Below are positions 15,172 to 23,620 of a DNA stretch of 64,000 bases, piece by piece (within the stretch, counting starts at the first letter, position 1; every line of letters begins with the position of its first letter). The DNA comes from Bryobacterales bacterium. Its GTDB lineage: Bacteria; Acidobacteriota; Terriglobia; Bryobacterales; Bryobacteraceae. Where the stretch lies: assembly GCA_020852755.1 (NCBI GenBank), contig JADZAF010000231.1, positions 1 through 64,000 of the forward strand, written 5' to 3'. The translations under genes were made by a program, and so were the position numbers. The notes beneath the pieces are model-generated. The model was not told where the DNA came from. It searched no databases and saw only the letters and a program-made list of their open reading frames with translations.

Positions 15172-16201
15172 TTGCGGCGCGCGTTCTCAAGGCGCCCTGC
15201 CGGCTCCCGTACCCCCGCCGCTTCCGCGCGGGCGCTCCCGGGGCGGAGGCGCCCTCCTGGCCGTGCTGTGGCTGGCGGCCGCGCTCTCGGCGATCGCGCT
15301 CTCGCTGGCCACCACCATCCAGGGCGAAACGGAACGCACTTCCACCGCCGTGGACGGCCTGAAAGCCTACTACCTGGCCACCGGCGCCCTGGACCGCGCC
15401 ATCCTCTACGTTTCCTGGGGTCCGCTGGCGCCCCTGCCGGGCGGCTTCTCCCGTTATTACTCACCCGCCATGCCGGTTCTCTCGATGGAATTCCCGACCG
15501 GCATCGCCCAGGTGGAGGTGATTCCGGAAGCCTCCCGCATGGACATCAACAAGACCTCGCCGGAGGACCTGTTCCGCCTGCTGCTGAACCTGGGGGCGCC
15601 CCCGGAGCAGGCCCGCGAAGTAGCCCTGGCCATCGCCGACTGGCGCACCCCCTCCGGGGGGCTGACCGGCTTCGATCAGTTTTATCAGACCCTGACTCCG
15701 TCTTTCCGCGCCCGCCACGCGTCTTTTGAAGAGATCGAGGAATTACTGCTGGTCAAGGGAATGACGCCGGAACTCTATTACGGGACGTATGAACGCGATG
15801 CCGGGGGGCGCCTGGTCCCCCGCGGGGGCCTGCGGGATTGCGTCTCGGTCTTCGGCGCCACCGACCGCTTTGACGTCAACACCGCCCACCCGGCCGTCCT
15901 GGCCACCGCCGGCCTGACCCCGCAAGCCGTGCAGGCCATCGTGGAAAGGCGCCGCGCCACCCCCTTCCGCTCGGCGGACGAAGTATCGGCCCTGTTCCGC
16001 GCCGGCGGCCCCGGCTTCGACCGGCTGCGCGTGGGCGGCAACTCCATCTTCACGCTGCGCGCCTCGGCCCGCGTCCGGCTGCCCAACGGAAACCTCTCCG
16101 ATTTGCGGAGGACGGTCTCGGCCATGGTGAAGTTCATGCCCGCCGAGTACGAGATCCCGTACCACATCCTGCGCTGGTACGACCAGGATTGGAGCCGCTG
16201 A
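15158..16201 (+). CDS. gspK: minor pseudopilin GspK
   Basis: The 347-residue protein has a long N-terminal leader before a hydrophobic helix (ALLAVLWLAAALSAIALSLA) and, unlike the other pseudopilins, lacks Glu5, as is known for GspK. Helical K-type features follow: MDINKTSPEDLFRLLLNLG, ADWRTPSG, FEEIEELLLVKGMTPELYYG and a helix-hairpin-helix-like DVNTAHPAVLATAGLTPQAV. GspK caps the pseudopilus tip. It ends in TGATG overlap with the next gene. Confidence 0.92.
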   Translation: MSTTDCGARSQGALPAPVPPPLPRGRSRGGGALLAVLWLAAALSAIALSLATTIQGETERTSTAVDGLKAYYLATGALDRAILYVSWGPLAPLPGGFSRYYSPAMPVLSMEFPTGIAQVEVIPEASRMDINKTSPEDLFRLLLNLGAPPEQAREVALAIADWRTPSGGLTGFDQFYQTLTPSFRARHASFEEIEELLLVKGMTPELYYGTYERDAGGRLVPRGGLRDCVSVFGATDRFDVNTAHPAVLATAGLTPQAVQAIVERRRATPFRSADEVSALFRAGGPGFDRLRVGGNSIFTLRASARVRLPNGNLSDLRRTVSAMVKFMPAEYEIPYHILRWYDQDWSR

Positions 16202-17562
16202 TGTCCGCCGGCCAGCCCGCCGTCGCCGAACCACGGACCGCGGCCCGTGCGCGGAGCGCGTCCGGCCTCCGCAAGTGTCTGGCTTTCGGAACCGGTGTCG
16301 GCATCCGGTTGGGGAAAACGGATCTCGAAGCGTTGATCGTACGCGTGCGCCCGGGCGGAGCGAGCATACTTGCCGCGGCCTCGATCGAAGGCTTCCGCGA
16401 GCGCCCGGCCGCCGAATGGGGCGCCGAGTATTCCCGGTTTCTGACCCGGAACGGCGCCGGCCACCTGGCGGCCACCGTGCTGCTGCCGCGCCGCGAGGTG
16501 ATCGTGCGCCAGCTGTCTCTGCCCGGCGTGGCTCCCAAGGACATCCCCGCGGCCATCGGTTTTCAGATCGACACCCTGCATCCCTATGGGGAGGACGACG
16601 CGGCCTATGCCTGGACGCGGCTCGGCGACAGTGGCGCGGTGCTGCTCGGCATCGTGCGCCGCGGCCTGCTGGAGCGCTACCTGGAGATGTTCGCCGAAGC
16701 GGGCGTGGCCGTGGCCTCCCTCACCTTCTCGGCCGCCGTCCTGCACGCCGCTTCCCGGCTGTTGACGGTCCCGCCCGGGGAAGGCTTCCTGGCGGCCGGC
16801 GAGGAGCGCGAAGGGACGGTCGAGATCTACGGCGAAAGCCCGTCCCGCCTGGTGTTCTCGGCCGAGTTCGATGAAACGCCGGAGCGAGCGGCCGCGCTGG
16901 CCCGGGCCGAGCTTCGCCTGCCGGAGGACGCGGCGCCCGCCGCTTTCAATGAGTTTCTGCCCGCGCCGGCCGCCCGGCCGGAGGATTGCGATCTTTCCCG
17001 CAACGCACTGCCGTATGCAACGGCGTTAGCCGGGGCTTGTCCCCGGCTCGCGCCGGCGGCAAACCTGGTGCCGGAGGAGCGCCGCAGCGCCAGTTCGCGG
17101 GCGATGTTCATTCCCACGGCCATCCTGGCCGTGCTCCTGATTTTCACCGCGGCAGCCGCCCTGGGCTATTCGAAGATTCGCGACCGCCGCTACCTGGCCC
17201 GGCTGGAAGCCGGGATCGCGCAAATCGGCCCGCAGGCCCAGCGCGCCTCCAGTCTGGACTCGGAGATTGAAAGGACACGGGCCCGCGCGCGCCTGCTGGA
17301 CGATTTTCGCGCACGGTCCAAGGCCGACCTGGACGCCTTGAACGCCCTCACCCTGCTCCTGGCGCCGCCCATCTGGGCCAATTCCGTGGAACTGAGCCGC
17401 GACGGCATGCAGATCGGCGGCGAGGCCGAGCAGGCCGCCGCCCTGCTGCAATTGATCGACAGTTCCCCGTTCTTCCAGAACTCGCAGTTCACGGTCCCGA
17501 TCGCGCGGGGACAGGGCGGCGAGATCTTCCGCATTCGGGCGGACCGGGAGGGACGCCGGTGA
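16201..17562 (+). CDS. gspL: GspL-type assembly protein (PilM-like plus PilN-like parts)
   Basis: The ATG at 16201 overlaps the gspK stop (TGATG) and is preferred over a TTG 12 bp earlier, giving 453 residues. The N-terminal two-thirds look like the actin-like domain of PilM/GspL (TGVGIRLGKTDLEALIV, LPRREVIVRQLSLPGV, PKDIPAAIGFQIDTLHPY). One transmembrane helix follows at about 300-320 (FIPTAILAVLLIFTAAAAL), then a coiled coil and a small PilN-like periplasmic domain. GspL links the GspE ATPase to the membrane complex. Its sequence is diverged; the call rests on architecture and operon position. Confidence 0.82.
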   Translation: MSAGQPAVAEPRTAARARSASGLRKCLAFGTGVGIRLGKTDLEALIVRVRPGGASILAAASIEGFRERPAAEWGAEYSRFLTRNGAGHLAATVLLPRREVIVRQLSLPGVAPKDIPAAIGFQIDTLHPYGEDDAAYAWTRLGDSGAVLLGIVRRGLLERYLEMFAEAGVAVASLTFSAAVLHAASRLLTVPPGEGFLAAGEEREGTVEIYGESPSRLVFSAEFDETPERAAALARAELRLPEDAAPAAFNEFLPAPAARPEDCDLSRNALPYATALAGACPRLAPAANLVPEERRSASSRAMFIPTAILAVLLIFTAAAALGYSKIRDRRYLARLEAGIAQIGPQAQRASSLDSEIERTRARARLLDDFRARSKADLDALNALTLLLAPPIWANSVELSRDGMQIGGEAEQAAALLQLIDSSPFFQNSQFTVPIARGQGGEIFRIRADREGRR

Positions 17563-18149
17563 CGCTCAACAGCCGCGACCGCCGGGCGCTGATCCTGCTG
17601 GGGGCGGCTTTGCCTCTCATCCTCCTCCTGCGGGCTTTCATGGGGCGCGAAACCGCCTCGGCAGCCGCCGCTCCGGTCGAGGATATCCCGCGCGCGGAGA
17701 AGCGCCTGGAGCGCTTGCGGCAGCTGGCGGCGGGAGTGCCGGCGAAGGAGGCCGTGCTGAAGGCGGCCGCGGCCGAACTGGCCGGGCGGGAAAAAGGGAT
17801 TCTCAAGGCGGAAACGGCTGCCCAGGCCCAGGCCGAATTGCTGCAGGTCGTCCGGCGGGTGGCACAGCGCGAGGGCATCGACGTGCGGGGCGGCGAGTTC
17901 GGGCCGGTGCGCGCCCTGGGAGACGACTACGGCGAGGTGACGGTGGCGGTCACCTTCGAGTGCCAGATCGAAAGACTGGTCAATCTGCTGGCCTCGCTGA
18001 CGGCCGAGCCGCAACTTCTGGCCACCCACGAGATCCGCATCGCCTCGGCCAATGCCAAGGACAAGACCGTGGGGATCCGGCTGGCGCTGAGCGGCGTGGT
18101 GCCGCGCCAGCTGGTCCCGGCCAGGAAAGGAGTGGCGGCGCTGTTTTGA
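17559..18149 (+). CDS. gspM: GspM/PilO-like assembly protein
   Basis: A GTG start overlaps the gspL stop by 4 bp; 196 residues. One N-terminal membrane helix (ALILLGAALPLILLLRAFM) is followed by a coiled coil (EKRLERLRQLAAGVPAKEAVL) and a ferredoxin-like periplasmic domain (AQAELLQVVRRVAQREGID and VTVAVTFECQIERLVNLLASL), the layout of GspM (T2SSM_b) and PilO. It would pair with the GspL-like protein in the inner membrane. The sequence itself is weakly conserved. Confidence 0.8.
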   Translation: MTLNSRDRRALILLGAALPLILLLRAFMGRETASAAAAPVEDIPRAEKRLERLRQLAAGVPAKEAVLKAAAAELAGREKGILKAETAAQAQAELLQVVRRVAQREGIDVRGGEFGPVRALGDDYGEVTVAVTFECQIERLVNLLASLTAEPQLLATHEIRIASANAKDKTVGIRLALSGVVPRQLVPARKGVAALF

Positions 18150-18865
18150 AACGCAAGCTGCTTTTGCTGAACCTGGTGCTGGTGGCGCTGACGGCGCTGG
18201 CCGGCTGGCGGCTGCGCCAGCAGTACCTGGCCGCCCAGGCCAGAGAACAAGCGGTGTTGGGACGCAGGGTGCCGGCGCCGGCGGCGCCCCCGGCCGCGAA
18301 ATCCGCGCCGGCGCAGCCGCTGACCGCGGCGGGTTACATCGAGATCGCGCAGAAGATGCTGTTCTCCAAGGACCGCAACCCGACCGTCATCGTGGAAGCC
18401 GCTCCGCCGCCGCCCAAGCCCATGCCGCCCTTGCCCGGGTTGCACGGGGTGATGAATTTCCCCGACGGGCCGGTGGCCATGCTGAGTGAACAAGGCGCCG
18501 CCCGGCACCGCGGAGTGCGCATCGGCGAATCGATTGGAGAGTTCAAGCTGCTGGCCGTCAACGACAGCGAGATCACCTTCGAATGGGACGGCCAGACCAT
18601 AGTGAAGGACACACGGGAACTGCGGCAGAACAACGAGCCGCCCCCGGAGACCGCCGCTCGCACCCCCGCGCCGGCGTCCGCGCCCGCCCCTACCGCGCCG
18701 CCCGCCCCTCGCGGGCAGCCGGTTCCGGGCGTGAGCATTGGAGGCGGCATCAAGGCCTGCCAGCAGGGAGACACTTCGCCCCCGGGGACCGTCGCCCAAG
18801 GCATGCGTAAGGTGGTGACCGAGAGCCCCTTCGGCCAGGTCTGCCGTTGGGAGCCCGTGCAATAA
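18146..18865 (+). CDS. GspC-like linker protein with cysteine-containing tail
   Basis: A TTG start overlaps the gspM stop; 239 residues. An N-terminal membrane helix (LLLLNLVLVALTALAGW) is followed by a Pro/Ala-rich stretch and a compact beta domain (LPGLHGVMNFPDGPVAML, VRIGESIGEFKLLAVNDSEI), like the homology region of GspC or PilP that contacts the secretin. After a second Pro/Ala linker comes an unusual tail with two cysteines (KACQQGDTSPPGT and FGQVCRWEPVQ) that may form a disulfide. The position just before gspD supports a GspC role. The tail has no family I can name. Confidence 0.72.
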   Translation: MKRKLLLLNLVLVALTALAGWRLRQQYLAAQAREQAVLGRRVPAPAAPPAAKSAPAQPLTAAGYIEIAQKMLFSKDRNPTVIVEAAPPPPKPMPPLPGLHGVMNFPDGPVAMLSEQGAARHRGVRIGESIGEFKLLAVNDSEITFEWDGQTIVKDTRELRQNNEPPPETAARTPAPASAPAPTAPPAPRGQPVPGVSIGGGIKACQQGDTSPPGTVAQGMRKVVTESPFGQVCRWEPVQ

Positions 18866-18880
18866 AAGTCAGGAGCCGGA

Positions 18881-19348
18881 ATGATGAGAAGCCTGAAGCT
18901 GTTACTGCCAGTCCTGCTGTGCGCCGCCTTGCCGGCGAGCGCCGAGAATGCCGCCCGAACCAAGGCGGCCAAGCCGAAACCAGCCCCCGCGGCTCAACTT
19001 CAGATCCCGAAGGGCGCCGTGCAGGTGGATGCGGCCACCTACCGCTTCACCGACGAGCAGGGCCGCAACTGGATCTACCGGCGGACCCCCTTTGGCGTTG
19101 CCCGCGCCGAGGAGCGCGCGCCCTCCGCCGAAGAAACCGCCCAGAAGGCCAAAATGATCGAGCTGACCAAGGCCGTCGAGCGCGGCGACGAGATTCACTT
19201 CGAACGGCCTGGACCGTTCGGCACCTATCGGTGGCAGCGCAAGAAGACTGACCTGAACGACATCGAGAAGGCAGCCTGGGAGCGCGACCGGACGAGCGCC
19301 GGGAAGAGCAATGCGAGCAGCTCCGCGGCCCGGGCGAGCCAGGAGTAG
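18881..19348 (+). CDS. small secreted protein of unknown function, secretion operon
   Basis: The 155-residue protein starts at ATG 18881 (a second ATG follows at once), with AGGAG about 7 bp upstream. The signal peptide is LKLLLPVLLCAALPASA. A Lys/Pro/Ala-rich stretch leads to a short domain (YRFTDEQGRNWIYRRTPFG), then a charged helical tail. No family is recognised. It lies between the GspC-like gene and gspD, 4 bp before the gspD start, so it may be an accessory or pilotin-like protein; it lacks a lipobox, so a classical lipoprotein pilotin is unlikely. Confidence 0.7.
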   Translation: MMRSLKLLLPVLLCAALPASAENAARTKAAKPKPAPAAQLQIPKGAVQVDAATYRFTDEQGRNWIYRRTPFGVARAEERAPSAEETAQKAKMIELTKAVERGDEIHFERPGPFGTYRWQRKKTDLNDIEKAAWERDRTSAGKSNASSSAARASQE

Positions 19349-19352
19349 AGGG

Positions 19353-21728
19353 ATGCTTTCCATCCGAGCCGGATTGACCAGTCTCTGCGTGGCGGCTCTG
19401 CTGGCGGCCCAGCCGCGCCCGCCGGTTCTCGTGCTGCCGCAGTCGCAGCAACCGGCCCCGGAGAAACCGGCGGCGCAGCCGCCCGCCGCGCCGCAACCGT
19501 CGCCCCAGCAACCGGGCGCGCCCAAGCTCCCGGCTCCGGTCAGAACCGCGACCGCCGAGCCCGCCCGGCCCGCCGCCACGCCCGAAGGCGGCTTCAACCT
19601 GAATAACGCCTCTCTGGTCGAGGTCATCGACATCCTGGCGCGCCGGCTCAAGATCAACTACATCCTCGACCCGCGCGTCAAGGGCGGCGTCACCATCAGC
19701 ACGTACGGAGAGATCAAGCCTACCGACGAGTGGCAGCTTCTGCAGACCATCCTGCGGATCAACGGCGCGGCCATCGTGGAGGTCGGCAGCCTCTACCGCA
19801 TCGTGCCGACAGCGGAAGTGGCGCGTCTTCCGATCACGCCCACGGTGAACGCCAAGGAACTCCCCAGAGGCGAAGAGATGATCCTCAACCTCGTCTTCCT
19901 GAAGTACGCGACGGTGAGCGACCTCGAGAAACTGCTGGAGCCTTTTCTGGGCGAAGGCGCCAAGATGGTCAGCTACGATCCGGCCAACCTGCTGCTGATC
20001 CTCGATAACTCGCGCAACATGCGCCGCACCATGGAGCTGATCGCCATGTTCGACAGCGACACCTTCGCGGGCCAGCGCGTGCGCCTGTTCGAGGTGGAGA
20101 ACGGCCGGCCCAGCGATATCGCCGACGAGCTGACCACGGTCTTCAAGGCCTTCGCGATGTCCGAAAAATCCGCCTCGGTCAAGTTCATGCCCATCGACCG
20201 CATCAACACCATCATCGCGGTGGCCCCCAATCCCGGCGCCTTCGACGAGGTCGAGAAGTGGATCAAGAAGCTGGACGTGGCCGTGAAGGCCCCGGCCGGC
20301 GCGGTGAGCAACTACGCCTACCGGCTGAAATACGGGCGGGCGGAAACCCTGGCGATGGCCATTATGCAGCTCTACATGGGATTCATGGGCTATCCCGTCT
20401 ACGGCATGGGCATGGGCATGATGGGCGGCTACGGCATGGGCGGTTACGGCGGCTATGGCATGGGCGGCGGCTATGGCATGGGCGGCTACGGCATGGGCGG
20501 GGGCTACGGGATGGGCGGGGGGTACGGCGTGCCTCCGGTGGGCGCCATGGCCGGCTACGGCATGGGAGGCATGGGAGGCATGGGCGGCTATGGCATGGGC
20601 GGCTACGGCATGATGGGCATGAGCCCCTACGGCATGGGCGGTTATTACGGCTATTCGCCGCCCGCCGGACCGCTGGCCAGCTCGGCCTCCTCCACCGCGG
20701 CAGCCGCCAAGGCTTCCGGGCAAGGCACGCCCGGCGCCGCCGGCTCAGCGGGGACGGATCTCACAGGCTCGTACCTGGGAGCGGGCGCGGCCGGGGGCGC
20801 CCTGCCAAGGATCCCGCACGTGATTCCGAATCCGTTCGACAACACGCTGCTGGTCCAGGCCACTCCGCAGGAATGGGAGCAGATTCGCGACCTGCTGCGA
20901 CAGCTCGACGTTCCCCCGCGCCAGGTCCTCATCGAGGCCAAGATCTACGAAGTATCCATGACCGGTGCTTTCGCCAGCGGCGTGGCGGCCGCGCTGCAGA
21001 AGCAGAACAACAACCTCCAGTCCGGCAGAGGCATTCTGCCCCGCATCGTGGAGGCCAGCGGGTCCGCCAGCGGCGTGGCCCTGACCGGGTCCATCCTGGT
21101 CGGGCAGGCGCGCGAACTGCTGGCCACCATCACCGCCTCGGAGGAGTCCCGGAAATCGAGGATCATCTCCGCGCCCAGCGTCATTGCCACCGACAGCATC
21201 GCGGCATCCATCAACGTCGGCGTCGAGGTTCCCACCCTGAGTTCCACCGCTGCCAGCAACGTGCAGACGGGCGGCAACACGGCGTTCTACAACACGGTAC
21301 AGAACCGCAACAGCGGCGTGACGTTGAGCCTGCTGGCGCGGGTCAATTCCAGCGGGGTGGTCACCATGGAGATCGACCAGGAGGTGAGCGCCCCCCAGGC
21401 GGCTCCCGCCAACGTTCCCACCATCGAGAACTCCCCGTCGTTCTCCAAGCGCAACGTCAAGACCGTGGTCACGGTTCAGGACGGGGACACCATCGCCATC
21501 GGCGGCATCATGCAGGAAACCAATACCCAGAGCTCGGCGGGGATACCCCTGCTGCAGCGCCTGCCGGGCATCGGGGCCGCATTCGGCAACCGCTCCTACA
21601 ACAAGGAACGCACGGAACTGATCGTATTCCTGACGCCCCGCGTCATCTACGACACCAACCAGATCGCCGACGCCACCGAGGAATTGAAGTCCAAGCTGCT
21701 GCGCGTGCAGAAGCTGATCAGGGAATAA
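19353..21728 (+). CDS. gspD: type II secretion secretin GspD with Gly-Tyr-Gly-Met repeat insert
   Basis: ATG 19353 is chosen because AGGAG (19341-19345) lies 7 bp before it and a signal peptide follows; 791 residues. Domains: a Pro/Gln/Ala-rich leader region, an N0 domain (about 83-155, FNLNNASLVEVIDILARRL), N1 (about 165-235), N2 (about 240-315) and N3 (from 320), then the secretin barrel with NRNSGVTLSLLARV, VQDGDTIAIGGIMQ and RTELIVFLTPRVI. The N3 domain is split after LAMAIMQLYMGFMGYP by about 90 residues of GYGMGG-type repeats (DNA 20386-20660) and a Ser/Ala/Gly linker before N3 resumes at HVIPNPFDNTLLV. It forms the outer membrane pore of the system. No S-domain for a pilotin is evident at the C-terminus. 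Confidence 0.95.
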   Translation: MLSIRAGLTSLCVAALLAAQPRPPVLVLPQSQQPAPEKPAAQPPAAPQPSPQQPGAPKLPAPVRTATAEPARPAATPEGGFNLNNASLVEVIDILARRLKINYILDPRVKGGVTISTYGEIKPTDEWQLLQTILRINGAAIVEVGSLYRIVPTAEVARLPITPTVNAKELPRGEEMILNLVFLKYATVSDLEKLLEPFLGEGAKMVSYDPANLLLILDNSRNMRRTMELIAMFDSDTFAGQRVRLFEVENGRPSDIADELTTVFKAFAMSEKSASVKFMPIDRINTIIAVAPNPGAFDEVEKWIKKLDVAVKAPAGAVSNYAYRLKYGRAETLAMAIMQLYMGFMGYPVYGMGMGMMGGYGMGGYGGYGMGGGYGMGGYGMGGGYGMGGGYGVPPVGAMAGYGMGGMGGMGGYGMGGYGMMGMSPYGMGGYYGYSPPAGPLASSASSTAAAAKASGQGTPGAAGSAGTDLTGSYLGAGAAGGALPRIPHVIPNPFDNTLLVQATPQEWEQIRDLLRQLDVPPRQVLIEAKIYEVSMTGAFASGVAAALQKQNNNLQSGRGILPRIVEASGSASGVALTGSILVGQARELLATITASEESRKSRIISAPSVIATDSIAASINVGVEVPTLSSTAASNVQTGGNTAFYNTVQNRNSGVTLSLLARVNSSGVVTMEIDQEVSAPQAAPANVPTIENSPSFSKRNVKTVVTVQDGDTIAIGGIMQETNTQSSAGIPLLQRLPGIGAAFGNRSYNKERTELIVFLTPRVIYDTNQIADATEELKSKLLRVQKLIRE
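20386..20660 (+). repeat. tandem GGCTAYGGCATGGGC-type repeat coding for GYGMGG units
   Basis: Within gspD, about 275 bp are made of imperfect 12-18-bp units reading GGCTACGGCATGGGC or GGCTATGGCATGGGC. They encode alternating GYGM and GG blocks, with only Gly, Tyr, Met and a few Pro/Ser/Val residues. The units vary at synonymous positions, so the repeat is kept at protein level rather than being a fresh DNA expansion. Confidence 0.9.
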
Positions 21729-21735
21729 ATGCAAA

Positions 21736-21834
21736 GCGGGGCGGATCGTGAAATCCGCCCCGCGCCGCGTCGTAAGGGTTTGACCCTATGACAGTGTCGT
21801 AATGGTCCCCTTCGCTTCGGGGTACAAAGGGACT
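21736..21834. terminator. hairpin cluster between convergent genes, likely bidirectional terminator
   Basis: Just after the gspD stop a perfect 11-bp stem (GCGGGGCGGAT, 21736-21746; pairing at 21753-21763) closes a 6-base loop. Then come AGGGT-TTG-ACCCT (21775-21787), the near-palindrome TATGACAGTGTCGTA (21787-21801) and a weaker stem GTCCCCTT/AAAGGGAC (about 21805-21833). There is no T-run, so it may need Rho or act through structure alone. The GACAGTGTC palindrome could instead be a protein-binding site. Confidence 0.6.
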
Positions 21835-21900
21835 ATAGCACCGCCGGAGCGACAGCCGCAACCCGCGCCCGGCTTTCCTCCACGCTTCTGCGGATCCTGC

Positions 21901-22473
21901 CTACCGCCGCTCTTTTACTGACAGCGTGAACTCGCTGCCGGGGGCGAAGCTGAGGTTGGGCCCCTGAGTGGCCACCTGGATGAAGATGAGAGAGCCGGCC
22001 GCGCCCACGCCCGCCCCGATGGCCGCGCCTCTGGCCCCTCCCGCGATGCCGCCGATCAAGGCTCCGATCCCGGTGGCTGCGGCTGCTTTCCCCACGTTGC
22101 TCTTCTTCTCGATGATGCGGCCTTCCTCGTCCACGTTCTGGTTCCCCTTGGAGTTCTGGAAGGACACTACCTGGGCTTCGATCGGAATGGCCTTGCCGCC
22201 GTGGTTGAGGGTCTGAAAGGAGAAGTTCAACACCGACTTGCCCCGCACCTTCCCTCCGCTCTTGGACTCCTTCACCTCCCCCTCCACGATGTCGCCCTTG
22301 AACATGTCCGGGGTGACTGCCTGGGCGGTGATCTTGTCGCCTTTGCGGTTGGTTTCCGTGCTCAGCGGAGACAGCAGCTTCACCCGGAATTCCGTATCGG
22401 GGGCGATGGTTTGAGCCCCGGCAACCAGGCCCGACAGCAGCAGCGTGCAGACTACCGCGCATTGAGTCTTCAT
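21901..22473 (-). CDS. secreted glycine-zipper protein of unknown function
   Basis: ATG 22473 is preferred because GAGG lies 9 bp upstream and a signal peptide follows directly (VVCTLLLSGLVAGAQ); 190 residues. The middle is a beta-type domain (FRVKLLSPLSTETNRKGD, ITAQAV, GDIVEGEVKESKSGGKV). Residues about 130-165 form a glycine zipper (GIGALIGGIAGGARGAAIGA), typical of envelope proteins that insert in or line a membrane. No specific family can be named. It lies 11 bp downstream of the zinc-ribbon gene and is probably co-transcribed. Confidence 0.78.
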   Translation of the reverse strand: MKTQCAVVCTLLLSGLVAGAQTIAPDTEFRVKLLSPLSTETNRKGDKITAQAVTPDMFKGDIVEGEVKESKSGGKVRGKSVLNFSFQTLNHGGKAIPIEAQVVSFQNSKGNQNVDEEGRIIEKKSNVGKAAAATGIGALIGGIAGGARGAAIGAGVGAAGSLIFIQVATQGPNLSFAPGSEFTLSVKERR

Positions 22474-22484
22474 GAACCCGTACC

Positions 22485-23501
22485 TCATTTCAATACTACC
22501 CATTCAATTGTCACCACGGAACGGCGATTCACCCGGCTGCGCAGGACCAGGCGTTTCCAGCCGCTCTGCGGACCGGGACTTTCGGCCACTCCCACATCGT
22601 TGGGCGAGACCGTAACCATCACGGGCACGCCGGGCAGCTCTCCCTGCACGGTCCCCGAGGAAGCCTGCGAACCCTGGATCGTTACGGTCGCTTCCCTGTT
22701 GAGCTGGCCGGACCAGATCAGGGTTCCGCTGGCGGGTCCGGAGTAGGCGGGTTTGGCCGGCTGGGCCGCCGGAACGGCTGCAGGGGCGGGCGCGGCCGGC
22801 GCCGTGGTGTCCGGACGGAAGATCTCGACGCGGGGACGGGCGGCGGGCGCCGCTGGGACTGACGGCGCCGGCTGGCTCTCCGTACGGAGCGGTTCGGGAA
22901 CACTCGCCGGAACCGGCGCAGGGGCGCTTGGCGGTATGGCAACCGCTTGTGGCGCGGGCGGCTTCGCCGGAGATGTCGCGGCGGCCGCCGGACGGCGCAC
23001 GGCGGGCGGCGGCGCCGGAGCGGGCTCCGCCGGTGTCGGGGTGGGCGCAGGGGCTTCCGGAATTACGGGCGGAGCCGGCTGGGGCACGGCCGGCGCTTCC
23101 GGCGGTGGAGCGGGAGTTTCAACCGCCGGGCCCTGCCGCGCGAACTTCGAATACGCCAGGTAACCGGCTGCGCCGAGAACCGCACAGCCCAGCGCCAGTC
23201 CGAGAATCGGCAGCGGACCGCCGCGCCTCTTCGACGGCGGCGCCGGAGCCGCGACTGCCGGCACGGCTTTCACCGGGGCGGCCGGAGCCGCGATCGCAGA
23301 CGCTTCGGCTTCCAACGCCGCGCCGCAGGCCCGGCAGAAGCGGGTGCCTTCTGCCGCCGCTGCTCCGCACCGCCGGCACACCGCTCCCGGTCTGGTCCCT
23401 TCAACCCCCGGCGTGGCGGCTGAGGGGGCCAGGCTCGCGCCGCAAGTGAAGCAGAACCTGGCCGTCTCCCGGTTTTGCGAACCGCACTTGGCACATGTCA
23501 T
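22485..23501 (-). CDS. double zinc-ribbon membrane protein with Pro/Ala-rich linker
   Basis: ATG 23501 is supported by GAGAGGAAG upstream; 338 residues. The N-terminus has two zinc ribbons, CAKC...CFTC (3-20) and CRRC...CRAC (about 42-59). A membrane helix follows at about 98-116 (ILGLALGCAVLGAAGYLAY), then about 140 residues very rich in Pro and Ala (PAPTPTPAEPAPAPP), and a final beta domain of about 80 residues (GTLIWSGQLNREATVTI to VVTIEWVVLK). The ribbons would face the cytoplasm and the long linker would carry the end domain outside. The end domain is unrecognised. The neighbour downstream is a secreted glycine-zipper protein. Confidence 0.8.
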   Translation of the reverse strand: MTCAKCGSQNRETARFCFTCGASLAPSAATPGVEGTRPGAVCRRCGAAAAEGTRFCRACGAALEAEASAIAAPAAPVKAVPAVAAPAPPSKRRGGPLPILGLALGCAVLGAAGYLAYSKFARQGPAVETPAPPPEAPAVPQPAPPVIPEAPAPTPTPAEPAPAPPPAVRRPAAAATSPAKPPAPQAVAIPPSAPAPVPASVPEPLRTESQPAPSVPAAPAARPRVEIFRPDTTAPAAPAPAAVPAAQPAKPAYSGPASGTLIWSGQLNREATVTIQGSQASSGTVQGELPGVPVMVTVSPNDVGVAESPGPQSGWKRLVLRSRVNRRSVVTIEWVVLK

Positions 23502-23620
23502 CGCACTTCCTCTCCCGTCACGGCAACTCCGCGGGACAAGAGTGTACGATAGCACCCGGAAGAAAACAGTGGCGGCCCTGCGTCTCCCCGGAGTGGAAGC
23601 GCGGCGCGCAGGCGCGCCTC

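Noticed and set aside
20386-20660. CRISPR-like or satellite array
   Set aside because: The repeats are in frame within gspD, have no spacers and differ at synonymous sites, so they are protein-level repeats.
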